This document shows, piece after piece, positions 1-9,237 of a DNA stretch of 64,000 nucleotides. Source of the stretch: Methanobrevibacter sp. Its GTDB lineage: Archaea > Methanobacteriota > Methanobacteria > Methanobacteriales > Methanobacteriaceae. The DNA is taken from positions 114,640 to 178,639 of the forward strand of contig NZ_JAUNXI010000001.1 in NCBI RefSeq assembly GCF_030539875.1, given 5' to 3'. Position numbers and translations under genes: made by a program. Under the pieces are notes generated by a model. The model saw only the letters and a list, made by a program, of their open reading frames with translations, ran no database searches and had not been told where the DNA came from. Each line of letters starts with the position of its first letter. The stretch's first letter is position 1.

Positions 1-1297
1 CAAAATTCCTTTCATCAATTACACGAACAGCTTTACCTTCACTTCTCGGGAGTGAATCCGGTTCACAAATGGTCACATCAACTCTAAGTCCAGTTTCAGA
101 CCTGATGGATGCCTGGATTTGTTTTTCAACCTTTTCCATTTCTTTCATTTCATCGAAGAATAATTCTTTTGTTGCTTCTACTTTAACCTCTACTTCATCT
201 AAAATGTCAGGTCTTGTTACATGAATCATGTAATTAGGGCTAATGCCCTGAATTTTAAGTAATGCTTTTTCAATTTGTGATGGGAACACCATAACTCCTT
301 TGATTTTCAGCATATCGTCACTTCTGCCGGTGATCCTTGTCATTCTGACGGTTGTTCTTCCGCATTCGCATGGCTCCTCAATTAAAGAAGTTAAATCCTT
401 TGTTCTAAATCTTAAAATAGGCATTCCGGTTTTTGTCAGGGAAGTAAGCACAAGCTCTCCTTTTTCACCGTGATCCAATGTTTCGCCAGTCTCGGGGTTG
501 ATGATTTCGGGATAAAAATAATCATCTTGAATGTGCATTCCATTTTGCTCACTGCACTCCTGAGCAACGCCCGGACCCATAACTTCTGTTAGACCATAGA
601 TATTGTGGGTTTTAATTCCAAGAGATGATTCGATTCTTTTTCTCATCTCGTCAGTCCACATTTCTGCTCCATGGATTCCTGCTTTTAAATTAATCTCGTC
701 TAAGGAGATTCCTGCTTTTTCACGGGATTCTCCAAGATACATTGCATAAGATGGTGTACAGGTCAGGATATCGCTTTGAAAGTCAATCATTGTATCAAGT
801 TGTCTTTTAGTGTTTCCTGCTGAAATCGGAATTGTAATTACGCCCATCTTATTTCCTCCATGGTGAATTCCAAATCCTCCGGTAAATAGGCCATACCCGT
901 ATGCATTTTGAAGAATGTAATCCTTTTTAGCACCTGCCATTTTAAGGCCGCGCGCAATACATTCTCCCCAGATTTCTAAATCATTTTGAGTATATGCTGT
1001 AACGGTTGGTTTTCCGGTTGTTCCTGATGACGCGTGAACTTCAACAATATCATCCCGCGGAACTGCAAGCAGACCTAAAGGATAAGCTTCTCTTAAATCG
1101 CTTTTGGTTGTAAATGGAATTTTTTCTATGTCTTTTAAACTTTTGATGTCTTCAGGTTTTAAACCTGCTTCGTCGAATCGTTTTTTGTAAAACTCTACAT
1201 TTTCATATGCAAGTTTTGCTGTTTTTTGCAGTCTTTCTAGCTGTATTTTTTCTTTCTCATCTTTACTCATACATTCGGCTTTCTCGTCCCAAAACAT
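1..1297 (-). CDS. Phenylacetate-CoA ligase family protein, partial (3' end outside window)
   Basis: About 432 residues are readable on the minus strand from an ATG at 1297 to the window edge; the last residues are missing. The protein would adenylate an aryl or 2-oxoacid-derived carboxylate and form its CoA thioester in the cytosol. Visible support is the AMP-binding loop SSGTTGKPT near residue 90, the NIYGLTE motif near residue 225, and the C-terminal [14 protein letters not shown] segment typical of PaaK-type ligases. Methanogens commonly carry PaaK homologues beside indolepyruvate oxidoreductase for aryl-acid uptake into amino acids; that partner would lie outside this window, so the substrate is inferred. 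It is transcribed divergently from the symporter at 1609. Confidence 0.9.
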   Translation of the reverse strand, partial: MFWDEKAECMSKDEKEKIQLERLQKTAKLAYENVEFYKKRFDEAGLKPEDIKSLKDIEKIPFTTKSDLREAYPLGLLAVPRDDIVEVHASSGTTGKPTVTAYTQNDLEIWGECIARGLKMAGAKKDYILQNAYGYGLFTGGFGIHHGGNKMGVITIPISAGNTKRQLDTMIDFQSDILTCTPSYAMYLGESREKAGISLDEINLKAGIHGAEMWTDEMRKRIESSLGIKTHNIYGLTEVMGPGVAQECSEQNGMHIQDDYFYPEIINPETGETLDHGEKGELVLTSLTKTGMPILRFRTKDLTSLIEEPCECGRTTVRMTRITGRSDDMLKIKGVMVFPSQIEKALLKIQGISPNYMIHVTRPDILDEVEVKVEATKELFFDEMKEMEKVEKQIQASIRSETGLRVDVTICEPDSLPRSEGKAVRVIDERNF

Positions 1298-1608
1298 ACT
1301 ATCCCTATTTTTATCAAATTTTTCTTAAATAACATTATAAATATTTCATCTTATTATTATAAAAGTTTATTATTATAATGAAATCCTTCTGAAAAATATT
1401 ATTTTATTTTGTTATTGCTTATAAAATGTTGTGGTGAAGGATAATTGATTTTTAGAGTCATGAAGTGATATTGTGATGTTGGGGTAATTTATTTTTAAAA
1501 AATGCTCCGGCTGAATACTTTAATCCTGACTAGTAATTTTTATATAATTCGCATATCAAATAAATATATTGTATACACTTTTTTGTATTTTTTTTAGGAG
1601 AATTATTT
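1298..1608. promoter_or_regulatory. Divergent intergenic region with promoter
   Basis: This 311-base AT-rich stretch separates two divergent genes. A TATA-like element (TTTATATAAT, about 1538-1547) sits roughly 60 bases upstream of the symporter start, and an AGGAG ribosome binding site precedes ATG 1609. No RNA gene or credible small reading frame was found. Confidence 0.5.
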
Positions 1609-3222
1609 ATGAACGTGATGATTTTAACAATCGTATTTATAATCTATATATTTTCGCTTGTTTTAGTAGGATATTATGCCTATAAAAAAAATGATTCCTC
1701 CGAAGACTTCATGATTGCCGGTAAAGATACCCACCCTTTCATTATGGCAATGAGTTATGGTGCGACTTTTATTTCAACGGCAGCTATTGTTGGTTTTGGA
1801 GGAGTTGCCAGTGAATATGGTATGAGTGTTTTATGGTTGGCATTCTTAAACATTATCATTGGTGTATTTATTGCATTTGTATTTTTAGGAAAGAGAACTC
1901 GTAGAATGGGGCATGCTTTGGATTCTTTGACTTTCCCTGAGTTTTTAGGTAAACGTTTTGACTCAAAATTTATACATTATGTCTCAGGTTTAATAATTTT
2001 TTGCGCAATGCCGATTTATGCGGCAGTAGTATTGATTGGAGCTGCCAGATTTTTGGAATCTTCATTATTAATCGATTTTAGCATTGCTTTACTTATATTG
2101 TCAATTATTATTACATTCTATGTATTGTTTGGTGGTATTCGTGGTGTAATGTATACTGATGCATTGCAGGGAAGTATTATGGTTGTAGCCATGGTATTCC
2201 TGCTTGTATTTGTATACTGGTTACTTGGGGGTGTTGAAACAGCAAACACCGCATTGACAAACATGGTTCATTTATACCCTGCCAGCGCCACTGCAACGGG
2301 AGGAACCGGGTGGACGGCATTTCCGGAGTTCGGATCTCCATTCTGGTGGTCACTTGTATCATCCACTCTTGTTGGTGTAGGTATTGGGGTGCTTGCTCAA
2401 CCTTCATTGATTGTAAGATTCCTAACAGTCAAATCAGATAAAGAATTAAACAGGTCTGTTTTGATTGGAGGTATTTTCATTGCAATCATGCCAACAACCG
2501 CTTATATTGCAGGTTCACTTTCAAATGTATACTTCTTTGATAAGCTGGGCAAAATTGCAATTGATGTAGTTGGTGGAAACATTGATAAGGTCATTCCAAC
2601 ATTCATTACAATGGCGCTGCCTGAATGGTTTGTATATATTTTCTTGCTTTCATTAATTGCAGCTGCAATGTCAACAATTTCTTCACAACTGCACACTCAG
2701 GGTACCTCATTTGGTGTGGATATCTATGGAACAATAAGAAACAAATCCAAACAAAAAATAGATCAGGTAACTATTACAAGGATAGGTATCTTAATAGCTA
2801 TTATCTTGGCGTTAGTAATGGCATTTTTACTTCCTGGAAGCGTAATTGCACTTGGAACAAGTCTGTTTTTCGAAGTTTGTTCAGCAGCATTCCTGCCTGT
2901 ATTTTTAGGAGCGCTTTACTGGAAAGGAATTACAAAGCTAGGAGCAATTGCAGGAATTCTTTCAGGAACATTTGTCAGTTTATTCTGGTTAGCATTTGTA
3001 TTTAAGAAGACCGCTGTAGGACTTGGAATCTGTAAAATGATTTTTGGTGTTGAAACATTATTGCCTGCAGCGCCATGGCCGTTTATTGATGTAATGCTGA
3101 TTGCAGTACCGATTTCAGCCTTATTTACAATTATTGTAAGTCTGCTTACCAAACCTCCTGCTCAGGAGGTAATCGATAAAGCATTTTCAGACATAGATAA
3201 TAAAGGAAGTGAAGCGCAATGA
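1609..3222 (+). CDS. Sodium:solute symporter (SSS family)
   Basis: A 537-residue polytopic membrane protein with about 13 hydrophobic segments, the length and layout of the SSS/SLC5 family. The N-terminus carries the SSEDFMIAGKD and GATFISTAAIVGFGG segments seen in this family around TM1-TM2, where the first Na+ and substrate sites lie. It should use a sodium gradient to import a small organic solute; the substrate cannot be told from sequence. An AGGAG site precedes the start. The stop codon overlaps the start of a 37-residue membrane peptide at 3219, so the two are probably translationally coupled. A tandem pair of intrinsic-terminator-like hairpins lies at 3440-3513. Confidence 0.93.
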   Translation: MNVMILTIVFIIYIFSLVLVGYYAYKKNDSSEDFMIAGKDTHPFIMAMSYGATFISTAAIVGFGGVASEYGMSVLWLAFLNIIIGVFIAFVFLGKRTRRMGHALDSLTFPEFLGKRFDSKFIHYVSGLIIFCAMPIYAAVVLIGAARFLESSLLIDFSIALLILSIIITFYVLFGGIRGVMYTDALQGSIMVVAMVFLLVFVYWLLGGVETANTALTNMVHLYPASATATGGTGWTAFPEFGSPFWWSLVSSTLVGVGIGVLAQPSLIVRFLTVKSDKELNRSVLIGGIFIAIMPTTAYIAGSLSNVYFFDKLGKIAIDVVGGNIDKVIPTFITMALPEWFVYIFLLSLIAAAMSTISSQLHTQGTSFGVDIYGTIRNKSKQKIDQVTITRIGILIAIILALVMAFLLPGSVIALGTSLFFEVCSAAFLPVFLGALYWKGITKLGAIAGILSGTFVSLFWLAFVFKKTAVGLGICKMIFGVETLLPAAPWPFIDVMLIAVPISALFTIIVSLLTKPPAQEVIDKAFSDIDNKGSEAQ

Positions 3223-3332
3223 TGGTTTTGGGAATAGAAGACCCGCTGATTTGGGGAGTATATGTGGGAATTATCTTATCAACACTTCTATGTATTGTTT
3301 ATGGTATTGTAAACTGGAATAAAGGAGATTAA
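3219..3332 (+). CDS. Small membrane protein partner of the symporter (37 aa)
   Basis: A 37-codon frame starts with ATGATG, overlapping the symporter stop codon by 4 bases, and ends in TAA at 3332. The peptide has a short LGIEDPLIWG head, one hydrophobic helix of about 20 residues and an NWNKGD tail. I recall a class annotated as 'symporter small accessory protein' in prokaryotic genomes with this same head, helix and NWxKG end, which fits the placement after an SSS transporter; that recollection was not checked. It probably docks on or stabilises the symporter. It is too short for usual gene-length cut-offs. Confidence 0.8.
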   Translation: MMVLGIEDPLIWGVYVGIILSTLLCIVYGIVNWNKGD

Positions 3333-3439
3333 AACCAACTTCTCCCGGAGAATGTTGAAATATCTTTCTCTGTTAAATTGGTTTAATGGAAAAACATTTA
3401 AATTAATTTCCTTTGTTGTCTTAAGACATATGCAGTATT

Positions 3440-3480
3440 GAGTTATTTCAATAAATAACTCATAATTTTTTATTTTTTTT
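3440..3480 (+). terminator. Hairpin plus T-run terminator
   Basis: A perfect 9-base stem (GAGTTATTT 3440-3448, AAATAACTC 3453-3461) with loop CAAT is followed by a T-rich tract to 3480. It would end the symporter and small-protein transcript. Confidence 0.6.
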
Positions 3481-3488
3481 ATATTTGG

Positions 3489-3513
3489 TGCATTATTGAA
3501 TGCATTTTTTTTT
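3489..3513 (+). terminator. Second hairpin plus T-run terminator
   Basis: TGCATT (3489-3494), loop ATTG, AATGCA (3499-3504), then nine T residues. It lies 9 bases after the first hairpin, giving a tandem terminator. Confidence 0.5.
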
Positions 3514-3880
3514 AAATCTTATCTCACTTTTGCTTTTTTTACTGTCTGCGGTTGCAGGGTAGAATTTTTCTTGTTAAACATTTATTTTTCCGATTAGCTT
3601 ATTTGCACTTCCATATCTTAAAAATTCATAAGTAAAGTTTTTTAATTAATCTGATGTGCAGTATCATTGTTCAGTAAAATAATAACGATATATTGATTTA
3701 ATTTAATTAAAACAAGTCATTTTATAATTTATATATGATTTAATTCATTGTTATTTAATTAATTTTTATTTAATGTTATATTTGTTAATTATTTTTTCTT
3801 TTATTTTTTTTAGAAAGATTATTAAATAACTTAGTGAATATATATTCCTATCGAATATTTTTTTTATTTGGGGGTTTGTA

Positions 3881-4984
3881 ATGGAAAGGAAAATTAAAGT
3901 TATAGTTTTAATGTTAGTTGTTTTGGTGGCGATTGGCGTTGCTACTCATTTATTTTTAAGTCCCTCCACTACCGGCAGTGAAGGTTCTCAAAATATAACT
4001 GATATGATTAATAGGACAGTGGAAATACCTGCCGTTAAAAATGTTGTAGCCACTGCTCCTCCGATGACTACTGTGGTTTATATGATTGCTCCTGATAAAT
4101 TAAAAGCGGTTAACTTCCAGTGGACTGATGAAGAGTTGAAATATGTGCCGAATGAATATGCAAACTTCCCCGTTGTTGGCGGTTGGTATGGTACTCAGGA
4201 TGGAAGTTATGAAGAATTTATCGCAGCAGAACCTGATGTTGTAATAGAATCCATTGATGAAGGCAGCGGAGGAGATTTGTCCACTGTTAATCAGCGTCAG
4301 GAAAAATTCGGTAAAATTCCTGTTATTGGAGTTCGTGACACTACCAATGTCAAAAAAGTAGGAGAATCCATACTGTTCATGGGAAAAGTTATAGGGGCTG
4401 AAGATAAAGCCAATCAGCTTAATGATTTTAATAATAAATATTTGAATATTGTACATGATAAATCATCTAAATTGTCTGATGGTGAAAAAAAATCGGTTTA
4501 TTATGCCTGCGGCAGTGATGGTTTACAGACTTATCCTTCAGGTGCTTCTCACGGTCAGTTAATTGATTTGGTAGGTGGAAAGAATGTTGCAGATTCTATA
4601 AATCAGGGCAATACTACAACAGGTGCACAAATATCTATCGAACAGGTCATTAAATGGAATCCTGATTTGATTATTACCAGTGATATGGATTTCTATAATA
4701 AAGTTTATAATGATTCAAATTGGGCGCATATTAAAGCAGTTCAGAATAAAGAGGTTTACCTGTCACCACAATCTCCGTTCAAATGGTTTGATAGGCCTGT
4801 TGGTGCTAATATGATTATTGGCGTTCCATGGACTGCAAAAGTAATTTATCCTGATGATTATAAAGAATTCAACATGGTTGATGTTACTAAAGAGTTTTAT
4901 AGTAATTTTTATCATTTTGATTTAAGCGATGATCAGGCAAGGGATATTCTAATCAGTTCAGGACTTGATGAATCAAATTTTTAG
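3881..4984 (+). CDS. ABC transporter substrate-binding protein, iron/cobalamin type
   Basis: A 367-residue protein with an N-terminal hydrophobic anchor (residues about 6-27, no lipobox cysteine) and a periplasmic-binding-protein fold of the BtuF/FepB class. Supporting segments are DMINRTVEIP-type strand 1, AAEPDVVIES in the first lobe, and the second-lobe SHGQLIDLVGGKNVAD plus WNPDLIITSDM. It should capture a chelated iron, corrinoid or related metal complex outside the membrane. It heads an operon with a FecCD permease, a FecE-type ATPase and an FmdE-family protein, all on the same strand with short gaps or overlaps. Confidence 0.9.
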   Translation: MERKIKVIVLMLVVLVAIGVATHLFLSPSTTGSEGSQNITDMINRTVEIPAVKNVVATAPPMTTVVYMIAPDKLKAVNFQWTDEELKYVPNEYANFPVVGGWYGTQDGSYEEFIAAEPDVVIESIDEGSGGDLSTVNQRQEKFGKIPVIGVRDTTNVKKVGESILFMGKVIGAEDKANQLNDFNNKYLNIVHDKSSKLSDGEKKSVYYACGSDGLQTYPSGASHGQLIDLVGGKNVADSINQGNTTTGAQISIEQVIKWNPDLIITSDMDFYNKVYNDSNWAHIKAVQNKEVYLSPQSPFKWFDRPVGANMIIGVPWTAKVIYPDDYKEFNMVDVTKEFYSNFYHFDLSDDQARDILISSGLDESNF

Positions 4985-4994
4985 GGTAGTGATT

Positions 4995-6008
4995 ATGGAT
5001 AAAGAATCAAGGGAAATTATAAGTATCTTGCTTTTGGTTTTCTTACCGGTTATTTTATTTTTCGCATCATTTCTGCTTGGAAGATATCCCATTAGTCCGG
5101 TTGATGTTATAAAAACAATATTGTGTCCACTATTTCCTCAATTGGAAGTTTCATCAACAATAACCACCATTGTTTTTGAAATAAGGCTTCCAAGGATAAT
5201 TGCAGCATTTGTTGTTGGAGCATCACTTTCAATGGCTGGAGCAGCATTTCAGAGTATTTTTAAAAACCCTCTTGTATCTCCGGATTTGCTTGGCGTATCT
5301 AATGGTGCAGGTTTTGGAGCGGCATTGGCTATTTTGTTAAGTGGTGTTGGCTTTGTAACTCAGATATTTGCGTTTATATTTGGAATCATTTCAGTTTCAA
5401 TTACTTATCTGATTTCAAAAGCTTATAAGGCCGGCGGAATATTGGTCTTAGTATTGTCAGGGGTTGCCATTTCGGCATTTTTCAGTGCGTTAATTTCTGC
5501 TATAAAATTCATTGCAGATCCTGATGATAAGCTCCCTGAAATAGTATACTGGTTAATGGGAAGTTTAGCTTCTGTAACTACAGACCAGCTGATAATGATT
5601 CTCATTCCGATAATTATAGGTTTTATAATTCTTATAACTCTCAGATGGCACATGAATCTACTTGCGATGGGTGATGAAGAAGCACAATCATTAGGCCTTA
5701 ATCCGACAAAAGTCAGGTTATTGATTATTGCGGGATGTACTTTACTCACTTCCGCTTCAGTATCTGTAAGCGGTATTATCGGCTGGATTGGACTGGTTAT
5801 TCCTCACATGACTCGTATGATTGTCGGTCCTGATAATAAAATATTGATTCCTGCATCATTAAGTTTAGGTGCAAGTTTCCTATTATTGATAGATAATATT
5901 TCACGTGCATTAATATCAATAGAAATTCCGATTGGTATTCTGACAGCCATTATTGGTGTGCCGATATTTTTATATCTACTTAAGAAGGGGTATTCAGAAT
6001 GGGCTTAA
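4995..6008 (+). CDS. FecCD/BtuC-family ABC permease
   Basis: A 337-residue permease with about ten hydrophobic segments. The core family motifs are present: RLPRIIAAFVVGASLSMAGAAFQ, the NPLVSPDLLGVSNGAGFGAA segment, and the coupling region GIIGWIGLVIPHMTRMIVG that contacts the ATPase. I place the start at ATG 4995, 10 bases after the previous stop, with TAGGGT just upstream. An in-frame ATG at 4965 would overlap the upstream gene by 20 bases and lacks a ribosome site. The stop overlaps the next gene. Confidence 0.93.
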   Translation: MDKESREIISILLLVFLPVILFFASFLLGRYPISPVDVIKTILCPLFPQLEVSSTITTIVFEIRLPRIIAAFVVGASLSMAGAAFQSIFKNPLVSPDLLGVSNGAGFGAALAILLSGVGFVTQIFAFIFGIISVSITYLISKAYKAGGILVLVLSGVAISAFFSALISAIKFIADPDDKLPEIVYWLMGSLASVTTDQLIMILIPIIIGFIILITLRWHMNLLAMGDEEAQSLGLNPTKVRLLIIAGCTLLTSASVSVSGIIGWIGLVIPHMTRMIVGPDNKILIPASLSLGASFLLLIDNISRALISIEIPIGILTAIIGVPIFLYLLKKGYSEWA

Positions 6009-6802
6009 ATGATAAACTGTTTGATGTTAAAAATATTTCATTTTCCTATGGCGATGTGGAAATTTTTTCAAAAATTAGCTTTTCTGTTGAAAAAGGAGAC
6101 GTATTATGTATTTTAGGTCCGAATGGAACTGGAAAAACAACTTTAATCAAGTGTCTTAACGGATTGCATGATATAAATGATGGTGAAATTTTAATTAATG
6201 GCGAAAATATCAAAAAATTATCTTTTAAGGAAATATCAAGACACATCGGTTACATTCCTCAGTCCCACGTTCCGTCATTCCCATTTAAAGTTTTGGATGT
6301 TGTAGTTATGGGCAGGGCACCATACCTGAATCTAACGGATTCTCCCAAAAAGGAAGATATTGAAATTGCCATAAATTCCCTAAAGATTTTAGGTATTGAA
6401 AATCTTAAGGATAAGGAATACACCAATTTAAGCGGTGGAGAAAGGCAGCTGGTGTTTTTAGCAAGGATATTGTGTCAGCAACCCGACATTCTGATATTGG
6501 ATGAGCCAACTTCACATCTGGATTTTGGAAATCAAATCAAATTTTTAGAAATTGTCGATAATCTGGCAAAAGAAGGTCTTTCAATTATAATGACATCCCA
6601 TTTTCCTGATCATGCATTTTTAAGTTCAAATAAAGTGGCAATAATGAAAGAAAAAAAATTCATAGATTTTGGAAGTCCGGATGATGTTGTAACTGAAGAA
6701 AATTTAAAAGAAGCTTATTCAATTGATGCGAAATTAATTGAATTGGATAATGAAAGGAAAGTCTGTGTTCCTTTAAAAACAAATTTAGAATTAGATTTAT
6801 AA
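5999..6802 (+). CDS. FecE/BtuD-type ABC transporter ATP-binding protein
   Basis: A 267-residue nucleotide-binding subunit with Walker A GPNGTGKTT (about residue 38), Q-loop YIPQSH, signature LSGGERQLV, Walker B ILILDEPTSHLD and H-loop TSHFPDH. It would power the permease at 4995. The start overlaps the permease stop by 10 bases and follows AAGAAGGGG. An acidic C-terminal extension of about 30 residues follows the core. Family membership is certain; the transported ligand (iron chelate, corrinoid or another metal complex) is not. Confidence 0.94.
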   Translation: MGLNDKLFDVKNISFSYGDVEIFSKISFSVEKGDVLCILGPNGTGKTTLIKCLNGLHDINDGEILINGENIKKLSFKEISRHIGYIPQSHVPSFPFKVLDVVVMGRAPYLNLTDSPKKEDIEIAINSLKILGIENLKDKEYTNLSGGERQLVFLARILCQQPDILILDEPTSHLDFGNQIKFLEIVDNLAKEGLSIIMTSHFPDHAFLSSNKVAIMKEKKFIDFGSPDDVVTEENLKEAYSIDAKLIELDNERKVCVPLKTNLELDL

Positions 6803-6811
6803 GGTGATTAT

Positions 6812-7381
6812 ATGAATGAACAAGATTATGATGAACAGTTAGCAAAAGCAGCAGAATTTCATGGCCATATTTGTGGAGGAATTGCAATCGGAACTAAATT
6901 GGCAATGTACGGTCTTGAATTACTTGGATTGGGATTTAATCAAAGACATAAAAACCTCATTGTCTTTTTGGAAATTGATAGGTGTATGTCTGACGCAGTT
7001 CAGTCTGTTACCGGTTGTTCCATGGGTAAAAGAACCCTTAAACAAATGTATTATGGTAAATTTGCAGCCACATTCTATAATACAGATACTGATGAAGCAT
7101 TAAGGATTACTGATGCTGATGCAAATAAAAAGTTCAAGGATGAAGAAACAAAAGATGAAATGATTGCTCGTTTTAGAAGAACTCCTCCTGAAGAACTGTT
7201 TAAAGTAGATAGGGTCAAAATAGAATTGACTCCTGGAGACATGCCTGGCAAACCATATACAACCACATTCTGTTCTGTATGTGGTGAAAAGGTATCTGAC
7301 GGTCGTCATGTTCTTAGAGGTGGAAAACCGGTCTGCAAGTCATGTGCTCAAGAGTCATATTATGAATTGATTGAAGATTAG
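6812..7381 (+). CDS. FmdE-family protein with C-terminal zinc ribbon
   Basis: A 189-residue protein with the FmdE signature FHGHICGGIAIG at residues 15-26 and RCMSDAVQSVTGCSMGK further on, followed by a C-terminal four-cysteine zinc ribbon (CSVCGEK...CKSC). FmdE-type domains bind metal through the His/Cys motif and were named after a gene in a molybdenum formylmethanofuran dehydrogenase cluster, though FmdE is not a catalytic subunit. Placed 9 bases after the ABC ATPase with a GGTGAT site, it belongs to this importer operon and may handle the imported metal or cofactor; that role is inference. Confidence 0.88.
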   Translation: MNEQDYDEQLAKAAEFHGHICGGIAIGTKLAMYGLELLGLGFNQRHKNLIVFLEIDRCMSDAVQSVTGCSMGKRTLKQMYYGKFAATFYNTDTDEALRITDADANKKFKDEETKDEMIARFRRTPPEELFKVDRVKIELTPGDMPGKPYTTTFCSVCGEKVSDGRHVLRGGKPVCKSCAQESYYELIED

Positions 7382-7534
7382 TTTATAACCTTATTCTTAA
7401 TTCTTTTTATATTTTTTATTTTTTTAATTTTTATTTCTAATTCCTTTTTATTGCTGTTTTATTGATTTTTAGACTATTTTTTTTAATTTGGATTAGTTTT
7501 ACTTCATTAATTTATTTTTTAATAAATAATTGCG

Positions 7535-7552
7535 ATATGTTTATATATTCAT
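7535..7552 (+). promoter_or_regulatory. BRE/TATA-like promoter of the ExbB operon
   Basis: GCGATATG followed by TTTATATATTC at about 7532-7550, some 50 bases before ATG 7597. The T-rich stretch between 7382 and 7500 probably ends the upstream transcript. Confidence 0.55.
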
Positions 7553-7596
7553 ATTTAGAAATATTATTCCATAACAAAGAATTTGGGTGTTGAAAA

Positions 7597-8250
7597 ATGG
7601 ATTTGATTGGGGGTTATTTACTAATTGCTTTATTGTTATTTTCAGCTAATTTAGCTCTTTTACTTGGCAATTATCAGATTAATAATAAAAGGACAGCAGC
7701 TATTGGCTTAATATTTTCAATAATGTTATTTTTAGCGATGAGCGTCTCCAAATATTTAAGTAATCCATTATCCTTTCTAACTGATTATTTTAACTATTTA
7801 TTTTTCATTATTTCAATAATCCTATTTGTTTTAATGGTAATTTATATGAAAAATAGTAATAATTTAGTTTATTTGATTTATTCAATTTCAGTAATGTTTT
7901 TTATTTCAACTTTATTATTGTCATCTCAGGCAAATTTATTATTTTCTGATGTGATTATTTATTCTTTGTTAGTTTTAATTACTGTATTTATTGTTTATCA
8001 AATTTCAAAGTTTTTAACTCATGCAAAAAGACAATACCCTGTATTAGTTGGCGAATTTATGAGTTTATTTTCAATTCTGGTCTTTATTTTTGCTCTAACA
8101 TATGATTCTACAAGAAATATTGACTACACCATGTTTAGTTCATTTTTGATTTTAACTCCAACTTACCAGTTAATTTATCTTATAATTGGAATAGTTGCAC
8201 TGATGATTTTGGGTGTCCTTTTAAATGAGAGTAAAGGAGGAAATTCATGA
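7597..8250 (+). CDS. Polytopic membrane protein of the ExbB/DUF2149 operon
   Basis: A 217-residue protein made almost entirely of about seven hydrophobic helices with short polar loops. No catalytic motif was recognised. It is the first gene of a four-gene operon and overlaps the ExbB-like gene by 4 bases (ATGA), which implies coupled expression. Methanogen ExbB/DUF2149 clusters often include a predicted transporter-like membrane protein (DUF2162); this could be a divergent member, but I could not confirm it by eye. Confidence 0.75.
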   Translation: MDLIGGYLLIALLLFSANLALLLGNYQINNKRTAAIGLIFSIMLFLAMSVSKYLSNPLSFLTDYFNYLFFIISIILFVLMVIYMKNSNNLVYLIYSISVMFFISTLLLSSQANLLFSDVIIYSLLVLITVFIVYQISKFLTHAKRQYPVLVGEFMSLFSILVFIFALTYDSTRNIDYTMFSSFLILTPTYQLIYLIIGIVALMILGVLLNESKGGNS

Positions 8251-8888
8251 TAATTCAAGGAACTGAAACATTAACTTCATTGATTCATATACTTTCGGAA
8301 AGTTTATTGACTCCAGTTGTCGTTTTAATTATTATATCTGTTGTAATAGTTATTTTGTCATTTGGCGGTCTTATTAATGAGTACATATCAAGAAAGCCAA
8401 TCAGTTCAAATGAATTGGAGCAGTTAATAAGAAATGTTTCATTTTCAAATGATGTTTCAAAGCTGAGAAATGAGATTGAAAATAGTAATCTGTTCACTTT
8501 TCAAAAGGAAATCCTGATTAAAATAGCTAATAATTATGATATAGGTCAGGATGCAAGAAAAGCGCTGGCTAGTGAACTAATTTCAAATGAAGAAACAAAA
8601 TTAATTAAAAAGACTAATAAAACTGATATTCTGATAAGAGTAGGTCCGATTTTAGGTCTTTTGGGAACATTAATTCCTTTAGGTCCTGGTCTGGCGGCAC
8701 TGGGTACCGGAGATATTTTAACTCTTGCCCAGTCACTAACTATTGCATTTGATACAACTGTAACAGGATTGTCTGTCGGGGCATTGTCTTATTTAATATC
8801 AAAATTTAAAAAACAGTGGTATGAATCAGATTTGATTAATGTCGAATCTATTGTTGAGGCGGAACTTGAAGCTATAAACAGGTGGTAG
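8247..8888 (+). CDS. MotA/TolQ/ExbB proton channel family protein
   Basis: A 213-residue inner-membrane protein. An N-terminal helix (about 17-40) is followed by a cytoplasmic helical domain, then the signature pair of helices beginning LIRVGPILGLLGTLIPLGPGL and containing TIAFDTTVTGLSVGALSY, the ExbB/TolQ/MotA channel core. Such proteins form pentamers around an ExbD-like stalk and convert ion flow into mechanical work. The DUF2149 protein at 8893 supplies the ExbD-like partner, and the operon continues into a wall-anchored beta-helix protein, suggesting work on the cell surface. Confidence 0.92.
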   Translation: MIIQGTETLTSLIHILSESLLTPVVVLIIISVVIVILSFGGLINEYISRKPISSNELEQLIRNVSFSNDVSKLRNEIENSNLFTFQKEILIKIANNYDIGQDARKALASELISNEETKLIKKTNKTDILIRVGPILGLLGTLIPLGPGLAALGTGDILTLAQSLTIAFDTTVTGLSVGALSYLISKFKKQWYESDLINVESIVEAELEAINRW

Positions 8889-8892
8889 ATTT

Positions 8893-9195
8893 ATGCTTAG
8901 AAAAAGACGAAGGATTTCACAGGACTATGATGATGATCCTATGGGAGGATTAAATAACCTTTCGGATGCTATGCTTGTTTTAGCTTTAGGATTTTTAATC
9001 TTTGCAATTATGGCTCTGTCTGTAAATCCTGATTTAGTTTCAAATCAGCAGACCACACAAGATGTATCGACTGCAAATACGTTTACCCAAAATTACACTA
9101 GTGCCGGAGGTATTGAGGATAGCGGATATAGTGAAGTGGGTAAAGTTTACGAAGATCCAAGTACCGGTAAACTGGTTCTTGTATCTGGAGGGTGA
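8893..9195 (+). CDS. DUF2149 domain protein (ExbD-like partner)
   Basis: A 100-residue protein with a basic N-terminus (RKRRR), the DUF2149-type motif DDPMGGLNNLSDAMLVLALG and one transmembrane helix, then a short external domain ending in STGKLVLVSGG. The Asp at the helix entry (SDAMLVLALG) resembles the conserved membrane aspartate of ExbD/TolR. It follows the ExbB-like gene by 4 bases. Known only as a domain of unknown function associated with ExbB homologues in methanogens; the ExbD analogy is inference. Confidence 0.85.
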   Translation: MLRKRRRISQDYDDDPMGGLNNLSDAMLVLALGFLIFAIMALSVNPDLVSNQQTTQDVSTANTFTQNYTSAGGIEDSGYSEVGKVYEDPSTGKLVLVSGG

Positions 9196-9237
9196 TTTAT
9201 ATTTATTAATTAACTAGAACATTTAAGGAGGTGAAAA

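Larger units (their letters stand above)
3333..3880. other. Intergenic region, symporter to ABC importer
   Basis: 548 bases without a gene. The left part holds a perfect palindrome TTCTCC-C-GGAGAA at 3340-3352 enclosed by a wider inverted repeat (AAACCAA 3332-3338 with TTGGTTT 3378-3384), then two terminator-like hairpins. The right part is extremely AT-rich and should hold the promoter of the binding-protein gene at 3881, which has a GGGGG-type ribosome site directly upstream. No tRNA or convincing small frame was seen. Confidence 0.5.

Noticed and set aside
1441..1540. Possible second C/D box RNA near GTGATGTTGGGG and CTGA motifs upstream of the symporter.
   Set aside because: No full RTGATGA C box, no paired D'/C' boxes and no terminal stem.
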